From: Promineifilum sp.
GTDB taxonomy: Bacteria > Chloroflexota > Anaerolineae > Promineifilales > Promineifilaceae
NCBI GenBank assembly: GCA_018058545.1
Contig: JAGOZU010000009.1
Span: 1-62,305, forward strand
Direction: 5' to 3'
Length of the DNA: 62,305 nucleotides
Every line of letters begins with the position of its first letter. Within the stretch, counting starts at the first letter, position 1. The notes beneath the pieces are model-generated. The model was not told the origin of the DNA and searched no databases. It worked only from the letters and a program-made list of their open reading frames with translations. This document shows, piece after piece, positions 36,833 to 48,800 of the stretch. The position numbers were made by a program, and so were the translations under genes.

Positions 36833-37659
36833 GGTTTATCTCCTTCGGATTTCGACAGATGAATTAGTACAGCTTCCAACACACCGCCACCGATGGCCAG
36901 TGCTTTTTCGGAGATAGTGAAGCAGGCGGCCACGTCGTCGCGCGGGTCGATGTCGCCGATCTTTAGGCCGACGGGAACGACCGTGCCGGGAGCGATGAGG
37001 CCGCGGACGACGCCGTCGAAAGGCGCAGCGATCTCATGCCCGGCCACGTCGCCCAGTATTTCTCCCTCGCGGACCCGGTCGCCGATATCGACGCGCCACC
37101 GGGCGATCCCATCTGCCGGCGCGCGCAGCACTCGCTCACGCCCCTTGCCGGCGACGATCCCTGGGGTGCCGGTGTTGGCTTCGGCCGTGCCGTGCCAAAT
37201 GACCCGGCTGAGGCGGTGGCCGCGGTTGGTCTCGACGACGGCGTGGCAATCGACCCCGGCCGTGAACCCCGGCCCCAGAGCGACGACAAGCGGGGCCTGA
37301 TCGATAGCAGTGTCGATGTTGCGCTTGGCCATGCGGGCATCGACGATTGACGAGTAACGAGTGACGAGTGACGAGTTCAGACGTTGTGCTATGTCGGGTG
37401 CGGCAAGGACGGGGATTAGGCCGGTTTGGGCCAGCGTCCACGCCTCATCCGGCGTTTCGACACGAACGGCGCGCAGGCTTTCGACGGTGATCTCCCCCTC
37501 CAGCACGGCCGTGGCCAGCGCCACCCGCCGCCGGACGACCAGCGGGTTGGGCAGTTCAGTGACGACCACCGGGAACCCGGCGTGATGCAGTCGCCAGGCA
37601 ACGCCGGTGGCGAGGTCGCCGCCGCCGCGGAGGAGGATGGGGTGATTGGGGAAGAGCAT
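36829..37659 (-). CDS. yqeB: YqeB (EF2563)-type selenium-dependent molybdenum hydroxylase maturation protein
   Basis: The 276-residue protein has the family N-terminus ILLRGGGDLATGVAWRLHHA (8-27), then IVDARMAKRNIDTAIDQAPL, VALGPGFTAGVDCHAVVETN and GHRLSRVIWHGTAEANTGTP. The distal part has a biotinyl/lipoyl-like VRGLIAPGTVVPVGLKIGDI segment. YqeB marks organisms with selenium-dependent molybdenum hydroxylases and acts with YqeC in enzyme maturation. Residues 95-107 (NSSLVTRYSSIVD region) are encoded by heptanucleotide repeats and appear inserted before the conserved VDARMAKRN. It starts 10 bp after the Mo-subunit stop. Confidence 0.87.
   Translation of the reverse strand: MLFPNHPILLRGGGDLATGVAWRLHHAGFPVVVTELPNPLVVRRRVALATAVLEGEITVESLRAVRVETPDEAWTLAQTGLIPVLAAPDIAQRLNSSLVTRYSSIVDARMAKRNIDTAIDQAPLVVALGPGFTAGVDCHAVVETNRGHRLSRVIWHGTAEANTGTPGIVAGKGRERVLRAPADGIARWRVDIGDRVREGEILGDVAGHEIAAPFDGVVRGLIAPGTVVPVGLKIGDIDPRDDVAACFTISEKALAIGGGVLEAVLIHLSKSEGDKP
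37341..37375 (+). repeat. Heptanucleotide tandem repeat inside the yqeB-like gene
   Basis: Plus-strand units CGACGAT, TGACGAG, TAACGAG, TGACGAG, TGACGAG occupy 37341-37375. They belong to the same TNACGAR family as the repeat at 34382-34416, but are in the opposite orientation relative to the reading frame. Confidence 0.9.
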
Positions 37660-37669
37660 AACAAATCGA

Positions 37670-39910
37670 TTATAATCGATCTCCTCTCAACCCCTCCACC
37701 ACCTTCCACGGCAACAGCGGAATCTCATCAAACCACACCCCCGTGGCGTCATGGAGGGCGGCGACGATGGCCGGGGCCAGCGGCATGAACGGCATTTCGG
37801 CCATGCCACGCGCCCCCCACGGCCCTTCGGGGTCGGGTATCTCCACCAGCACTGAATCGACTCGCGCCGGGATGTCGCGGATGCCGGGGATGAGATACTG
37901 GCTGAAGTAGGGGTTGACCACGCGGCCGTCGCGCACCACCAGGTTCTCCATCAGCGCGTAGCCGAACGCTTGCACCACCGCGCCTTCGACCTGTCCCTCG
38001 ACGTTGGTGCGATTGATGATCTTGCCCACGTCGTCGGCGCAGACCACGCGGTCGATGTGGATATGACCGGTCTCGATATCGACCGTCAGATCGACTGCCT
38101 CTGCCACGTAGCCATAGCTGAAGTTGGGCATGGTGTAGCCGGTCTCGGGGTCATAGGGCTGTGTTGGCGGCGGCCGATAGGTAGCGTGAGCGATGGCCGG
38201 GCGATCCTCATCGGTCCATTGGGCCAGCGCCTGTTCGGCCGCCATGCGGATAGAGTTGCCGGCCATGAAGGTCATACGCGAAGCCGACACCGATCCGGAG
38301 TCGCCGCTGGTAGAGGTGTCCGAGAGGTCCAGCTCGACCATCTCGACGGGCACGCCGACGGCCGCGGCCGCCATTTGCTTGAAAGCCGTGTGTGACCCCT
38401 GGCCGACCTCGGCCCCGGCGTGGCGCAGAACGACTCGCTCGATCGTCTTGCCGCCGTGAAGTTCGATGATGGCATCGCATTTCTCGGGTGCGCCAAAGGA
38501 GAAGCCGACGTTCTTAAAGGCACAGGCGAAACCGCGCCCGCGCCGCAGGTTGCCGGAGCTGGCCGGCAAGGTTTGGAAGAGCGACAGTCCCGGATAGATT
38601 CCCTCATCGTCATACGGCTCGTGCCAGCCGGCGGCATCTGCGCAAATCTCCACCACCTCGGCCATGCTGACGCCGGGTACGATGGGGGTTTGGGTCGTCA
38701 GCAAGCTGCCCTCGCGCAGCACGTTCTTCAGGCGTAACGCCACCGGATCCATGCCCAGAGCTTCAGCCAGCTTGTTCATCTGGCATTCGGCCGCGAAGGC
38801 TCCCTGTGGCCCGCCGAAGCCGCGAAACGCCCCGCCGGGGATGTTGTTGGTGGTCACGGCGTAGCTGTCCACATGGGCGTTGGGGATTTCATAAGGCCCG
38901 GTGACCATCAGATGGGCGTTGCCCAGCACCTTGGGGCTGGTGTAGGTATAGGATCCGCTATCGAGGATGAGCTCGGCTTCAACGGCCGTTATCTTGCCGT
39001 CTCGTTTGGCTCCCCACTTCGACTTGACCCACGCCGGATGGCGTTTGTGGTGGCCGCGGATGCTTTCGTCACGCGACCAGATGATGCGCACAGGCCGGTT
39101 GATGCCTTGCTCGTGCAGGCGCATGGCCGCCAGTCCCAGGACGATCTGCAGGGACATATCCTCGCGGCCGCCGAACGCCCCACCGATGGCCGGGTAGATG
39201 ATGCGCACCTTGTCGACCGGCAACTTGAGCGAGCGAGCCACTTCTTCCTGATCCTTGTGTGCCCATTGGCCGGCGATTTGCACCGTTACGCGGCCTTCCT
39301 TGTCGATAAATCCCACACCCGCCTCCGGTTGCAGGTAGGCGTGTTCCTGATAGGGCAGGTAGTATTGGCCTTCGATGACGACATCGGCCGCGGCCCACCC
39401 GGCAGCCATGTCCCCCTTGCGAATCTGGTAATGCTTCAGGATGTTGCTGCCATGCCAGGGATGCAGGATGTATTCGTCCTTCATCGCCTCATGCACGTCG
39501 GTGACTATCGGCAGCTGCTCCCATTCGATGGCGATCAGACCGCAGGCGCGGGCGGCGATGGCTTCCGTCTCGGCCACGACGACGGCCACATGGTCGCCCT
39601 CCCACAGGCTCACGTCGGCGTTCGGGTTGCTGCCGCCCAGCCCGACCAGCACCGGCTGATCCGGCGTGCCCAGGCCATAGCCGTTGAAGGGCACATCCCT
39701 GGCCGTCAGCACGCAGACGACGCCGGGCAGGGCTTCGGCCGCGGCGGTGTCCATGGAGATCATGCGGGCGTGGGGTTGGCCGCTGAACAGGACGCGGCCG
39801 TATAGCAAATTCGGCGGGGTGATATCGCCGGAGTAGAGGGCCTCGCCGGTTACTTTATCGCGGACATCGATGCGCTCGGTCACGCGCGAGCGAAGAATTG
39901 GATCAATCAT
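37670..39910 (-). CDS. Xanthine dehydrogenase family molybdopterin-binding subunit
   Basis: The 746-residue large subunit binds the Mo-pterin cofactor and substrate. It begins with [20 protein letters not shown]. Cofactor contacts include [11 protein letters not shown] (241-251) and [15 protein letters not shown] (361-375), then [20 protein letters not shown]. The probable catalytic Glu is in [14 protein letters not shown] near the end. It lacks the Cys/Gln-X-Cys-X-X-Arg loop pattern of classical CO dehydrogenases that I would recognise. The ATG at 39908-39910 overlaps the upstream FAD/FeS gene by 8 bp. The reaction (hydroxylation of a purine, aldehyde or other heterocycle) is not decided. 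Confidence 0.92.
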   Translation of the reverse strand: MIDPILRSRVTERIDVRDKVTGEALYSGDITPPNLLYGRVLFSGQPHARMISMDTAAAEALPGVVCVLTARDVPFNGYGLGTPDQPVLVGLGGSNPNADVSLWEGDHVAVVVAETEAIAARACGLIAIEWEQLPIVTDVHEAMKDEYILHPWHGSNILKHYQIRKGDMAAGWAAADVVIEGQYYLPYQEHAYLQPEAGVGFIDKEGRVTVQIAGQWAHKDQEEVARSLKLPVDKVRIIYPAIGGAFGGREDMSLQIVLGLAAMRLHEQGINRPVRIIWSRDESIRGHHKRHPAWVKSKWGAKRDGKITAVEAELILDSGSYTYTSPKVLGNAHLMVTGPYEIPNAHVDSYAVTTNNIPGGAFRGFGGPQGAFAAECQMNKLAEALGMDPVALRLKNVLREGSLLTTQTPIVPGVSMAEVVEICADAAGWHEPYDDEGIYPGLSLFQTLPASSGNLRRGRGFACAFKNVGFSFGAPEKCDAIIELHGGKTIERVVLRHAGAEVGQGSHTAFKQMAAAAVGVPVEMVELDLSDTSTSGDSGSVSASRMTFMAGNSIRMAAEQALAQWTDEDRPAIAHATYRPPPTQPYDPETGYTMPNFSYGYVAEAVDLTVDIETGHIHIDRVVCADDVGKIINRTNVEGQVEGAVVQAFGYALMENLVVRDGRVVNPYFSQYLIPGIRDIPARVDSVLVEIPDPEGPWGARGMAEMPFMPLAPAIVAALHDATGVWFDEIPLLPWKVVEGLRGDRL

Positions 39911-41360
39911 GGTTGGCTCCCTGACTTGCCTCGGCCGCCACATGGACGGCCTCGATGATCTTGTAGTATCCGGTGCAGCGACACAAATTGCCTGAGAACG
40001 CCTGCTCGATATGTATTTGGTCCGGCGCGGGCTGCTCCTCCAGCAGCTTGGCCCCCGACATGAGGAAGCCGGGGATGCAATAGCCACACTGGACGGCTCC
40101 GGTCTGAATGAAGGCGCTCTGGATTGGATGGAGCGAGCCGTTTGAGGCCAGACCCTCGACCGTGACGATCTCCGCTCCGTGGGCGCGTGCCGCCGGAACC
40201 AGACAAGCCATCACCGCCATCCCGTCGAGATAGACGGTGCAGGCGCCGCACTCTCCCTCGGCGCAACCTTCCTTGGTGCCGGTTAGCTGCCCTTCCTCAC
40301 GCAGCCAGCGCAGCAATGTCTTTTGCATGCCCGGCGCGCTGACAACTTGGCCGTTGACGGTGGCCTCGATCGGTGTGTCCGCATCGAATGCAGCCGCGTA
40401 GTCGGGGCCGGTGGGGAATACGCCGCCGGTCTCGCCCCAGAGCATGACCGGCTGGTATGCCCAGTTCTCACGCTCGCGGCCGTCTCGCAAGGCCAGCAAC
40501 GCGCGACGGGCCATCACCTCGATCATCTCCGACCGGTAGGATGCCGGACCACGCACGTCATCGATGGGGTGCGCGGCCGAAGCCACCAGCCCGGCGGCGA
40601 CGATGATCTCGTCGTCGGTCAACGCCTTGCCGGCCAGATAGGACTCGGCCGATTCGGCATCGATGATCGTTGGCGCGACGCTGCCCAGCGATATCCGCGC
40701 GCGGTTCACGGTACGATCGGCGGCGAAATCGATAATCATCGTCAGATGGGCGACGGAGATAGCTTGCGCCCGACGCAGCCCCAGCTTGACGAAGATGCCC
40801 CGGGCCGACTCCGCCATTGGCGCAAAGACGATTTCGACCAGCATCTCGTCCGGTTCCATGACCGAGCGTCGCACGCCGGTGTAAAAATCCTTCAAGTCCA
40901 CCATGCGCCAGCCGCGCGTCGAGGCTAAAATCACCTGTGCGTCCAGCCCTCGCAGCGCGGAGATGGTGTCGTTGGCCGGGCTGGCGGTGATAAGATTCCC
41001 GGCGACCGTCCCTCGATTGCGAAGTTGTGGCGAGGCGACCTCCGCGCAAGCCTGGGCAAGCGGAAAGCCGTGGGTGAGGATCAGTTTGGAGGCCACGACC
41101 TGATTGTGGGTGACCAGCGCTCCGATGTGGATGAGGCCGTCGGCGTCCCGGGTGATCTCGTTCAGGCCGGGGATGCGGGTGACGTCGATGAGTGTGTGAA
41201 CACCCGGGCGCTGCCCGCGCTCGATCTCCAGCAGCAGATCGCTACCGCCGGCGATCAGGCGGGCTGAGCGGCCGTACTTCTCCAGCAGAGCCAGCGTCGA
41301 CGGCAGATCCGCCGGGATTTCATATCGTTCGAGTAAATGGGAAAATTGGTGGGCTAACAT
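39903..41360 (-). CDS. Fused FAD-binding and [2Fe-2S] subunit of a molybdenum hydroxylase
   Basis: One 485-residue chain joins the medium FAD subunit (1-290) and the small iron-sulfur subunit (330-485). The FAD part has [15 protein letters not shown] (36-50) and [20 protein letters not shown] (112-131). The iron-sulfur part has ferredoxin cysteines 366, 371, 374 and 386 ([12 protein letters not shown]) and the second cluster set 425, 428, 460 and 462 (QCGYC, LCRCTG). The usual arrangement is separate genes or an FeS-FAD-Mo order; here FAD precedes FeS. Electrons from the Mo site would pass through both clusters to FAD. It sits 7 bp after the XdhC gene. Confidence 0.93.
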   Translation of the reverse strand: MLAHQFSHLLERYEIPADLPSTLALLEKYGRSARLIAGGSDLLLEIERGQRPGVHTLIDVTRIPGLNEITRDADGLIHIGALVTHNQVVASKLILTHGFPLAQACAEVASPQLRNRGTVAGNLITASPANDTISALRGLDAQVILASTRGWRMVDLKDFYTGVRRSVMEPDEMLVEIVFAPMAESARGIFVKLGLRRAQAISVAHLTMIIDFAADRTVNRARISLGSVAPTIIDAESAESYLAGKALTDDEIIVAAGLVASAAHPIDDVRGPASYRSEMIEVMARRALLALRDGRERENWAYQPVMLWGETGGVFPTGPDYAAAFDADTPIEATVNGQVVSAPGMQKTLLRWLREEGQLTGTKEGCAEGECGACTVYLDGMAVMACLVPAARAHGAEIVTVEGLASNGSLHPIQSAFIQTGAVQCGYCIPGFLMSGAKLLEEQPAPDQIHIEQAFSGNLCRCTGYYKIIEAVHVAAEASQGANHD

Positions 41361-41367
41361 AACTCTC

Positions 41368-42207
41368 TCAAAGGTGATTGGCCGACTCCATCTCGGTCGG
41401 GATGCCGGTAGCTATCGGCCGTCCGTCGCCGCCACGCTGAACCATGATAATCTGGGCCATGATGCTGATGGCGATCTCGTGGGGGGATTCGGCCTGTAGT
41501 TCCAGTCCAATGGGGGAGGTGATCCGAGCCAGTTTTTCGACCGGCAGGCCGTCGGCCAGCAGTCGTTGTTTGGCGGCTTCCCAACGGCGGCGACTCCCCA
41601 TCACGCCGATGTAAGCCGCCGGAGTATCCAGCAGGAGGGGTAAAAGGTGACGGTCGACCTCGATATTGCGGGTGACCAGGGCCAGGAAGGAGCGAGCGTC
41701 CACCGGCTGGGCGGTCAGCAGTTCGTCTGGCGATCCGCTGATGAGGATGTCGGCATGGGGAGCATTATCTCGCGTGGCTTGTTCCGGCCGATCGTCCCAG
41801 GCGACGACGCGATAGCCAAGCCAGTGGCCGAGCGAGGCCAGCGAGCGCCCGACATGTCCCAGGCCGAAGACGTACAGGGTATGTGGCGCCAGATAGGGTT
41901 CCACGTAGACTTCGACCTGGCCGCCGCAGACGCCGGGATCGCCGCGACCGGGATCGACAAGGGAATGGGAGATGACGCGGGGCTTGCCGTCGCGCAGCGC
42001 CTCGCGAGCGGCATTGGCTACGCGGGATTCCAACTCGCCGCCGCCAACCGAACCAAGGGTGCGGCCGTCGCCGAAAATCAACATCTTGGATCCCGCGTGG
42101 CGCGGCACGGAACCCTGGTCGCGAGTCACCACGGCCATGACGACCGGCTCGCGCCGTGTTTGCGCGGCCAGAAGTTCTTCAAGTATTTGACGATCATCCA
42201 TGTTCAT
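41368..42207 (-). CDS. xdhC: XdhC family molybdenum cofactor insertion/sulfuration protein
   Basis: The 279-residue protein binds Moco and promotes its sulfuration before insertion into xanthine-dehydrogenase-type enzymes. It shows [19 protein letters not shown] (30-48), [12 protein letters not shown] (52-63), [13 protein letters not shown] (92-104) and a Rossmann domain beginning [19 protein letters not shown] (113-131). [15 protein letters not shown] and [19 protein letters not shown] close the family signature. The ATG at 42205-42207 is favoured over a longer frame that would read through the intergenic spacer. It leads the operon, 113 bp after the lipoprotein gene. Confidence 0.92.
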   Translation of the reverse strand: MNMDDRQILEELLAAQTRREPVVMAVVTRDQGSVPRHAGSKMLIFGDGRTLGSVGGGELESRVANAAREALRDGKPRVISHSLVDPGRGDPGVCGGQVEVYVEPYLAPHTLYVFGLGHVGRSLASLGHWLGYRVVAWDDRPEQATRDNAPHADILISGSPDELLTAQPVDARSFLALVTRNIEVDRHLLPLLLDTPAAYIGVMGSRRRWEAAKQRLLADGLPVEKLARITSPIGLELQAESPHEIAISIMAQIIMVQRGGDGRPIATGIPTEMESANHL

Positions 42208-42320
42208 AACGATTGATTTCCAGGGCCTGTTCAGTTTTAACAGGACGGGACGCGCCCCTGGTGGGCTTTGAACTCCCCAGCCCTGCGCCATTCATGTCCT
42301 GTCCAGGCTTCAATGAGTTG

Positions 42321-42728
42321 TCACGGCCGCGCCAGACACCACTCCGATACCCAGGCTGTTCGCCCCTCGCCATTTACTCGATAAAAGGTATGGGGAAAAG
42401 GGGTTGCCTGACCGATGAGCGGCTGGCCATCGCGCGCGGCGATGAGCTGCCGCAGGTTTGATTCAACGACGGTGACGGCGGCTCCCTCAAAGAAGAGACG
42501 ATCATGGATCGATACGGATGGCCCGCCCTCGTTGGCCAACACGACTCGTTGTTTGTCGGGTAAGGTTCCGCATTGGCCGCGGCCGGCGCAAGTATCGGTG
42601 CAGGCGATCTTGGCTTGCTCGTCTACGGCAAAAAGAACCTTGTCGTCGCCTCTCCTGCAGGCGGACAGTAACGCAACCAGAGCGGCGACAAGCAGGACAA
42701 GGCTCAGGGCGGGGCGCATTGGTGACAT
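42321..42728 (-). CDS. Small secreted lipoprotein of unknown function
   Basis: The 135-residue product has a lipoprotein signal peptide with lipobox LLSAC (Cys24). It then has an oxidised-domain-like sequence with IACTDTCAGRGQCGTL and a C-terminal FYRVNGEGRTAWVSEWCLAR segment that resembles a small beta/SH3-like domain. Four further cysteines may form disulfides. It lies after the macroglobulin gene and its terminator on the same strand, so it is probably a separate transcript. I do not recognise the family. Confidence 0.6.
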   Translation of the reverse strand: MSPMRPALSLVLLVAALVALLSACRRGDDKVLFAVDEQAKIACTDTCAGRGQCGTLPDKQRVVLANEGGPSVSIHDRLFFEGAAVTVVESNLRQLIAARDGQPLIGQATPFPHTFYRVNGEGRTAWVSEWCLARP

Positions 42729-42815
42729 ACTAAGCCTAAGTGTACCAAATCTTGGCGATGGGGTTCAATAATTCGCGCGGATCCATGATACCCCGAATGT
42801 CCCGGCCGGTGAAGC

Positions 42816-42852
42816 AAAAAGGCCGCGGTGGAGATGTTGCTCCACCGCGGCC
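42816..42852 (-). terminator. Intrinsic terminator of the alpha-2-macroglobulin gene
   Basis: A perfect 13-bp GC-rich stem (42840-42852 with 42821-42833, core CCGCGGTGGAG), a 6-nt loop, and on the minus strand a run of five T (42820-42816). It begins 28 bp after the macroglobulin stop. Confidence 0.93.
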
Positions 42853-42879
42853 GTCCAGTTTGTGTGGCTCTCTTGTGAG

Positions 42880-45800
42880 CTATTTGGTGATGGTGAAGAT
42901 CATGCCTTCGGAACGGCCGAATACCTCCGGGAAGTACTGCTCGCGCGCCGTTGCCGGCATCACCTGATACGTTCCCGGTATATTCGATTGCAGGTAATAG
43001 GAGTACTGGTACGTCCCGGCCGGCAGGAACTGGCTCAGGAACACGACCTTCTCATCCCGATACTGGATGTGGTCGAAGTACCACCAGCCCCAGAAGCCGT
43101 GGGCGAATTCTCCCTCGGCGGGTACGATGCCACCGGCCCGACCCGACTGGCTGGTGAGCAGGTTGGGGTCGATAGCGTCCGTCCCCGACGGGATGGGGTC
43201 TTCCACCGTCACGAAAACACGGTCATTGGATACGACGATCGTCAACTCAACGCGCACCTGGCCGCCCGCGGGAATACTGTTGATCGGCTCGCAAGCCCCC
43301 GCTTCCGGGTCGCAGGCGGCGTCGAAGTACTGTCGTTCGACCGTGAAGCCGCGACTGATGGGGTCGATCTGGTCGACGGCGATGGCGCTGTTCAGGCGCA
43401 AGGTGTAGTAGAGTCGGCCGTTGCCGCTGCCGCGCTGGAAGTCGAAGAAGTTCGTATCGCCGACCACCAAATCGCTGACCGGTATCTCGACTGTCTCCGA
43501 TGCCGTCGCGTCGTCAGGTGTGAAGGTCCCCTCAGTTTGCGAAGCCAGATTGAGCAGCAGTTCATAGGCGTAATCAGGTTCCAGTTCACCCGAGGCGACC
43601 ATCCAGTCGCTCAGCGCGAACACGCTCCAGGCTGTAGTGTGCAGCGTCGACCAGGTCTCGGCCTCGCGTGCCACCATGATCCAGCGCACCGCTGGCGGCA
43701 GCAGGGGGCTATCCGGCTGGAGCAGAGACAGCGCGTCGATGACCATGGCCGTGCCGCGGATGTCGCTGCTCAGATTCAGGAAGTCCTGCTCGGCGTCTTC
43801 CCAGTGGGCGCCGGTGGCGCTCATGATTACTTCGTCGTTCAGGTCGGCCAGCAAGGCTTGCTGATTCTCGTCCGATTCGCCGGACGCCTCGTAGGCCAAT
43901 GCCAGCAGCGCCTTGGCGTAGGGATCCATCAACGCGCGATGCTCGTCCAGCAGCTCGTCGGCATGATCAACCACGTTTTTGCCCGCTTGGGCCAACACGT
44001 ACAGGAAGAACGCCTGCCGGTTGGCCGCGCTCGCGTTACCGATGCGGCCGACGGCCGTCAGATTGCTTGTGAGGTATCCGGCGCCTTTGCCAAGCACCGC
44101 CGAGCTTACCGAATAGCCCAATTCATTGGCGCGGGTCAGGGCCAACACCGATTGGGCGCTAATCCAGGGGTCGCTTTCTCCACTGAAGCACCAGCCCCAG
44201 CCGCCGTTACCCATTTGCAGGGCGGCCAGCTTGGAGGCGTCGCCGGCGTTTCGTTCGGCCAGCGCGGCCGCCAGACCGGCCTGGTCGACGTTCAGATCGC
44301 GGATGGCCTTTTCGATGGCCGTGTTGTGCAGCAGTCGGTCGGACAGCGAACCGGCGCACTCGTTGAAGAAGGGGAATACGGGATCGTTGACGATATCGAA
44401 GGACTCGATGATCGCCGCGGCCAGCGACGGTTGCAGGCGGATCAGCACCTCGCCCTCGCGGGTATTGACGCCCTGGGGCAGGATCAGGGCTTCGACGCGG
44501 CGCCCGGCCTCGTTCAATTCGCCCGCGGTGGCCACGAAGTCGCGGCCGTCGTAGCGATAGACAGGCAGCAGCGCGTCCGGCCCGACGCCCATCGTCGGCT
44601 TGCTGGCGTCGCTGAACCCGCCGCCCTCTACGCGGAAGGTGATGTCGGCGAATTGCACGTCCTCAATCGTCACCGGCCAGCTCACCAGGACCCGGCCGTC
44701 GGCCGGAACGGTAACCGTCTGCGTCGCCTCGCCGTCGATGACCAGGCCCAGCGCGTCCAGACTGACTGCGGCCTCGATCGGGGCGTCGGTGTTGTTATTG
44801 ACGTTGGCGCTCAACGACAGGCTATCGCCTACGGTGAAGAAGCGCGGCGTCACCGGCCGGACGATGAGCGGCAACCGGGCCAGAATGTCGGCATAGGACT
44901 GCCCGACGCGGGTGTCTGTGGTGGCCGCCTTGCTGTTCATCCGCCAGGTGGTGACGTTGTCCGGCAAGGGAACCTCGACAGAAACCCGGCCGTTGGCGTC
45001 GGTCATCACCTGGGCCTCCCAGAAGGCAGTGTCCTTGAAGTCCTTGCGCACGCCCTCTTCATCCTCTCCCGGCAGTCGCGCGGACTCCAAAGCCATGGCG
45101 CCATCGCCGCCGCCACCCATGCCGCCACCGCCCGGCAACGGCTCCTCGATCGCCCGACCTTCGCCGGTTATCAGCAGCCCGGAGCCGGTATTGCTGCGCA
45201 GCGGTTGGGGTGTGTAAAAGGCGTCGAGAATGGGGGGCGCGTTGTCTTCTTTCAGCAGGAGCACGCCCAGGTCGACCAGGGCCAGCGAGATCTCGGCCTG
45301 AACCGGGTTACCGGCCTGGTCGGTCACGGCCACGTCGAATGTCGCCGTGCTGCCGGGCATGTACTCCTCGGCTCCCGGGGTTATGGTCACGTTCAAATCG
45401 AACTGATCCGGCGGGACCGTTAGCTCGGCGAAGCCGATGCGAATGTCGGCATAGGGGAAGTCGGAATCTTCGCGGTTGACCGGTTTCACGACGGCGACCG
45501 TCACATGGACGTTGGGCGCGAACTCCTCGCTGATCGGGACGTCCAGCACCGTGCTGCCGCTCACCTCAACCACCCGTTGTTCGATGATGTTGCCGCGCTC
45601 GATGACCAGCCAGGCGTTCACCGTTTGGGCGAACGGGGACTGCACCAGGATGTGGGCCGTCTCCCCCGCGCGGTACTCGGTCTTGTCGGGCTTCAGCTCC
45701 AGGCTACGCTCGTTGGGATCGGTGCGCCAGCCGGCGAAGTCGGCGTCGATGGACCAGAACGACAGGCTGCTGAATTGCCGGCGGCCGCCGCTATCGGTGA

Positions 45801-48800
45801 GTGTGGCGGCGACGATATAGGAACCGCCCGATTCGGGTGCGAAGGCCAGGGAAGCCTTGCCACTTCCATCGGTCGTCACGGATTCGCGATGGACTTCGGT
45901 ATCGATCGGCGTCCAGCGGGTGGAATAGAAATCGTAATCGGAGACGCGCTCGCTTTTCCATTTACGCTCGTAGTACACGACTTCGACCGCTCGGTTGACC
46001 ACCGGATCGCCGGACCAATCGACAGTCAGCAAGTCGAACGTGGTCGCCTTGCCGGCGGTCGCCAGATAATCCAGAGCGCGCAGGCCGACATAGGCATCGG
46101 CGGCGTGGAAGGTGATCTCGCTGCGGCCGCTGATTGGGAACTCACCCAGGCCGCCGACGTTAGCCTCGACGGTTACCAGCCGGCTACCCTCGTCGGCATC
46201 ATCCAGCAGGTTGGCCGGGAGCGAAACGGTGGCATTGCCGGCGGCGTCGGTCTCAACGTCGCCCGAGGCGACTGTCTGGCCTGTCCCGTCGTTTCCAAAA
46301 CCAAAGAACGGATTGAAGTCCTCGTAATTCAGACCGCCCTGATCGTTGAAGACGTAGCCGGGGGCGGTGTCAAATTCGGGCACGAACTCCTTTTCGTAGG
46401 CAGTCCAGCTCACCGGCAGGCCCGCGGCCGAACCGCCGAACAGATAGGTCGCGTTGACCTCGACGCTGGTCGCCTGCCCGCGCAGAAGCTCCGGCGTCTC
46501 CGGCGTCACACTCACCATGAATTCAGGAGTGCGGTATTCGGCCACCGTGAAAGAGCGGTTCGATAACCAGTAGTCGCCGGTGATGGCGAACGAATACGAT
46601 CCGAGAGACATATCATCCGGCAGAACGTAATCGCCGCTGAACACGCCGTCCTCGTCCACAGTCACGTTCAATTTCTCTTTGAACGTCTCCTCGCCCCAAT
46701 AGAAATCGGGGTTAATCGTGAGGTCCAGGGAGGTAACAGAAGGCAAAGAGAAGCGGCCGAATCCCGTATTGCGCACGATGCCCTTAAAGTGCACCGTGTC
46801 ACCGGGGCGATAGATGGGTCGATCGGTGTAGATGTAGGCGTAGATCGCCTGCTCGCGGCTGGTGTCGGTGCTGATGCCGGTGCGCCAGGGTCTGATGCCG
46901 CCGTCCCAATTGGTCGTGGCCGCGCCGAACCCGGCCTCACCGGGCTGGTTGCTGACGACAGTCACGCCGCCCAGATAGGAATCGTTCGGTTCATAAGCAA
47001 AGCGCGCGAAACCGTCGGCATCCGTGACGGCCGCGCCGTCCTCATACCCGGAGCGATGATAGAGCGCCAAATTGAGACCGCTGACCGGTTCTCCCGTCGC
47101 CAGATCGGTGGCCCAGACGTTGACCTCGCCGAACATCTCCTTGATCACCAGATTGGTGTCGGCGACGACCAACAGAACGACGCGATTTTGCCACCATCTG
47201 GAGTCATCATCGAGTTCAGGGGTATTGACGCGCAACTCATACAGCCCGGTCGGCAGCGCGCCGCCACCGGCCAGTTCGACCGTCTGGATGCCCAGCGCGC
47301 CGGACATCTCGACGGGGATAGACGTCTCGAAGACCAGCGCCCCCGGTGAATGAGGCTCCATCAGCAGGTAAGGATTGGTGATATAGGACGGAACGACCCC
47401 CGTCTCATAGAGGGAAACATCCAGCCGGCTGACGTTGCGATACATGATCTGCACGTTGGTGGGGAAGCTGGTGCTCAGTTGCGCCGCCTGTGGCGGCAGA
47501 TTCAGCGACGCCATCGACGGATAGGGCGCGGCCGTGAAGGTGAAGGTATAGGGTTGGCCCAGCGTGTTGCCGTAAGGGTCGGCCGCCGTGGCCGGCACGG
47601 TGACGGTGTATTCGGTTTCGGGATCCAGGTGGAATTCCAGGCGGGCCGAGTATGAACCTTCCCATTGGTTGAAGAAGTAATCGACATTGCCGGGATCGGG
47701 CGTGATGATGATCTGATCTTCTATCGTCGCATCAACCATCGGCGAGGCGAACTCGATGCTTATCCCGCGCTGGTAGAAATCGGCTACCATGCCGTCAGCC
47801 GGGACGGTTCTTATGACGGCCGGGAAGGGAACCATGGTGAACCGGCTGGTGTGATCGCGCCCCTTCGTCGCCTGGCCGTTGGCTGAAGCGGCCGAGCGGC
47901 CGACGGTCAGGTTGAAAACCGTGTTCAGCGGCAATGGCTCAGCGGGCGTCATGACGACGACGCGGCCGTCTTCAAGCCATTCATAGTTGAGCGTGACGGC
48001 CGCGCCGCCGCTCTCCCTCAGGTCGGTTGCCGCCTCGGTAGTTGCCGGATCCATCGGCATGTTGAAGGTGACCGTGATCGGCGTAGTCGGAGCGATCCGC
48101 ATCGCCATGTCCGCCGGTTCAATGGTGACGACATCGGGACGGATCGTCGTGAACCGGAATGTCGGGGCATCCTCGATGACGCTGCCCGTGATGTCGGTCA
48201 GAGCCGGATCGACGCTGACGGTGTAGTTTGTCGCTCCGGCCAGCGCCGGGTCGGGAATGAAGCGATAGATGCTGGTCGAAGTCCATTCGCCCGTTCCGGA
48301 CGCCGGCGGGTCGAAGATTAGTGGCTGGGGCAGCCCGGCCTGCTCGCCGGAGCTGACCAGCGGCACGACCGGCTTATTGAACACCACGGTGATGATCGCG
48401 TCGGTCTGCACCGAGCCGGAACCGTCGGACGGGGTATACTGGGACACCCGCAGCGGGCCGGTTGTCTGGATGGCGAACTCGACCGCCTCCTGTAAGGTCT
48501 GGCCGTTCAGTGCGTTGGCCGTGTTGGCGACGCGCACGAGATATGACTGGCCCACCGCCAGCGATTTGGCTGGGGTGAAGACCGCGACCGACGGCTCCGG
48601 CCAGCTCAGCTGACCGTCGACGGGCGGCTCGACCGAGAAGGCCGCCTCGACCGATGTCTGATTCATCGGCTGATCAAAGCGAAGGGTGATGGGCGTGTCG
48701 ATGGCTATTTCCTGGCCCGGCAGCGGATCGCTGGTCACGACCTGTGGTGGCCAATCGATGGCCTCCGGCGGTACAGCGTTGACCGTGGCGGGCTTGGTCG

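Noticed and set aside
42862-45423. 853-codon plus-strand open frame across the macroglobulin gene
   Set aside because: Antisense shadow of a well-recognised coding region; no family features or ribosome-binding site.
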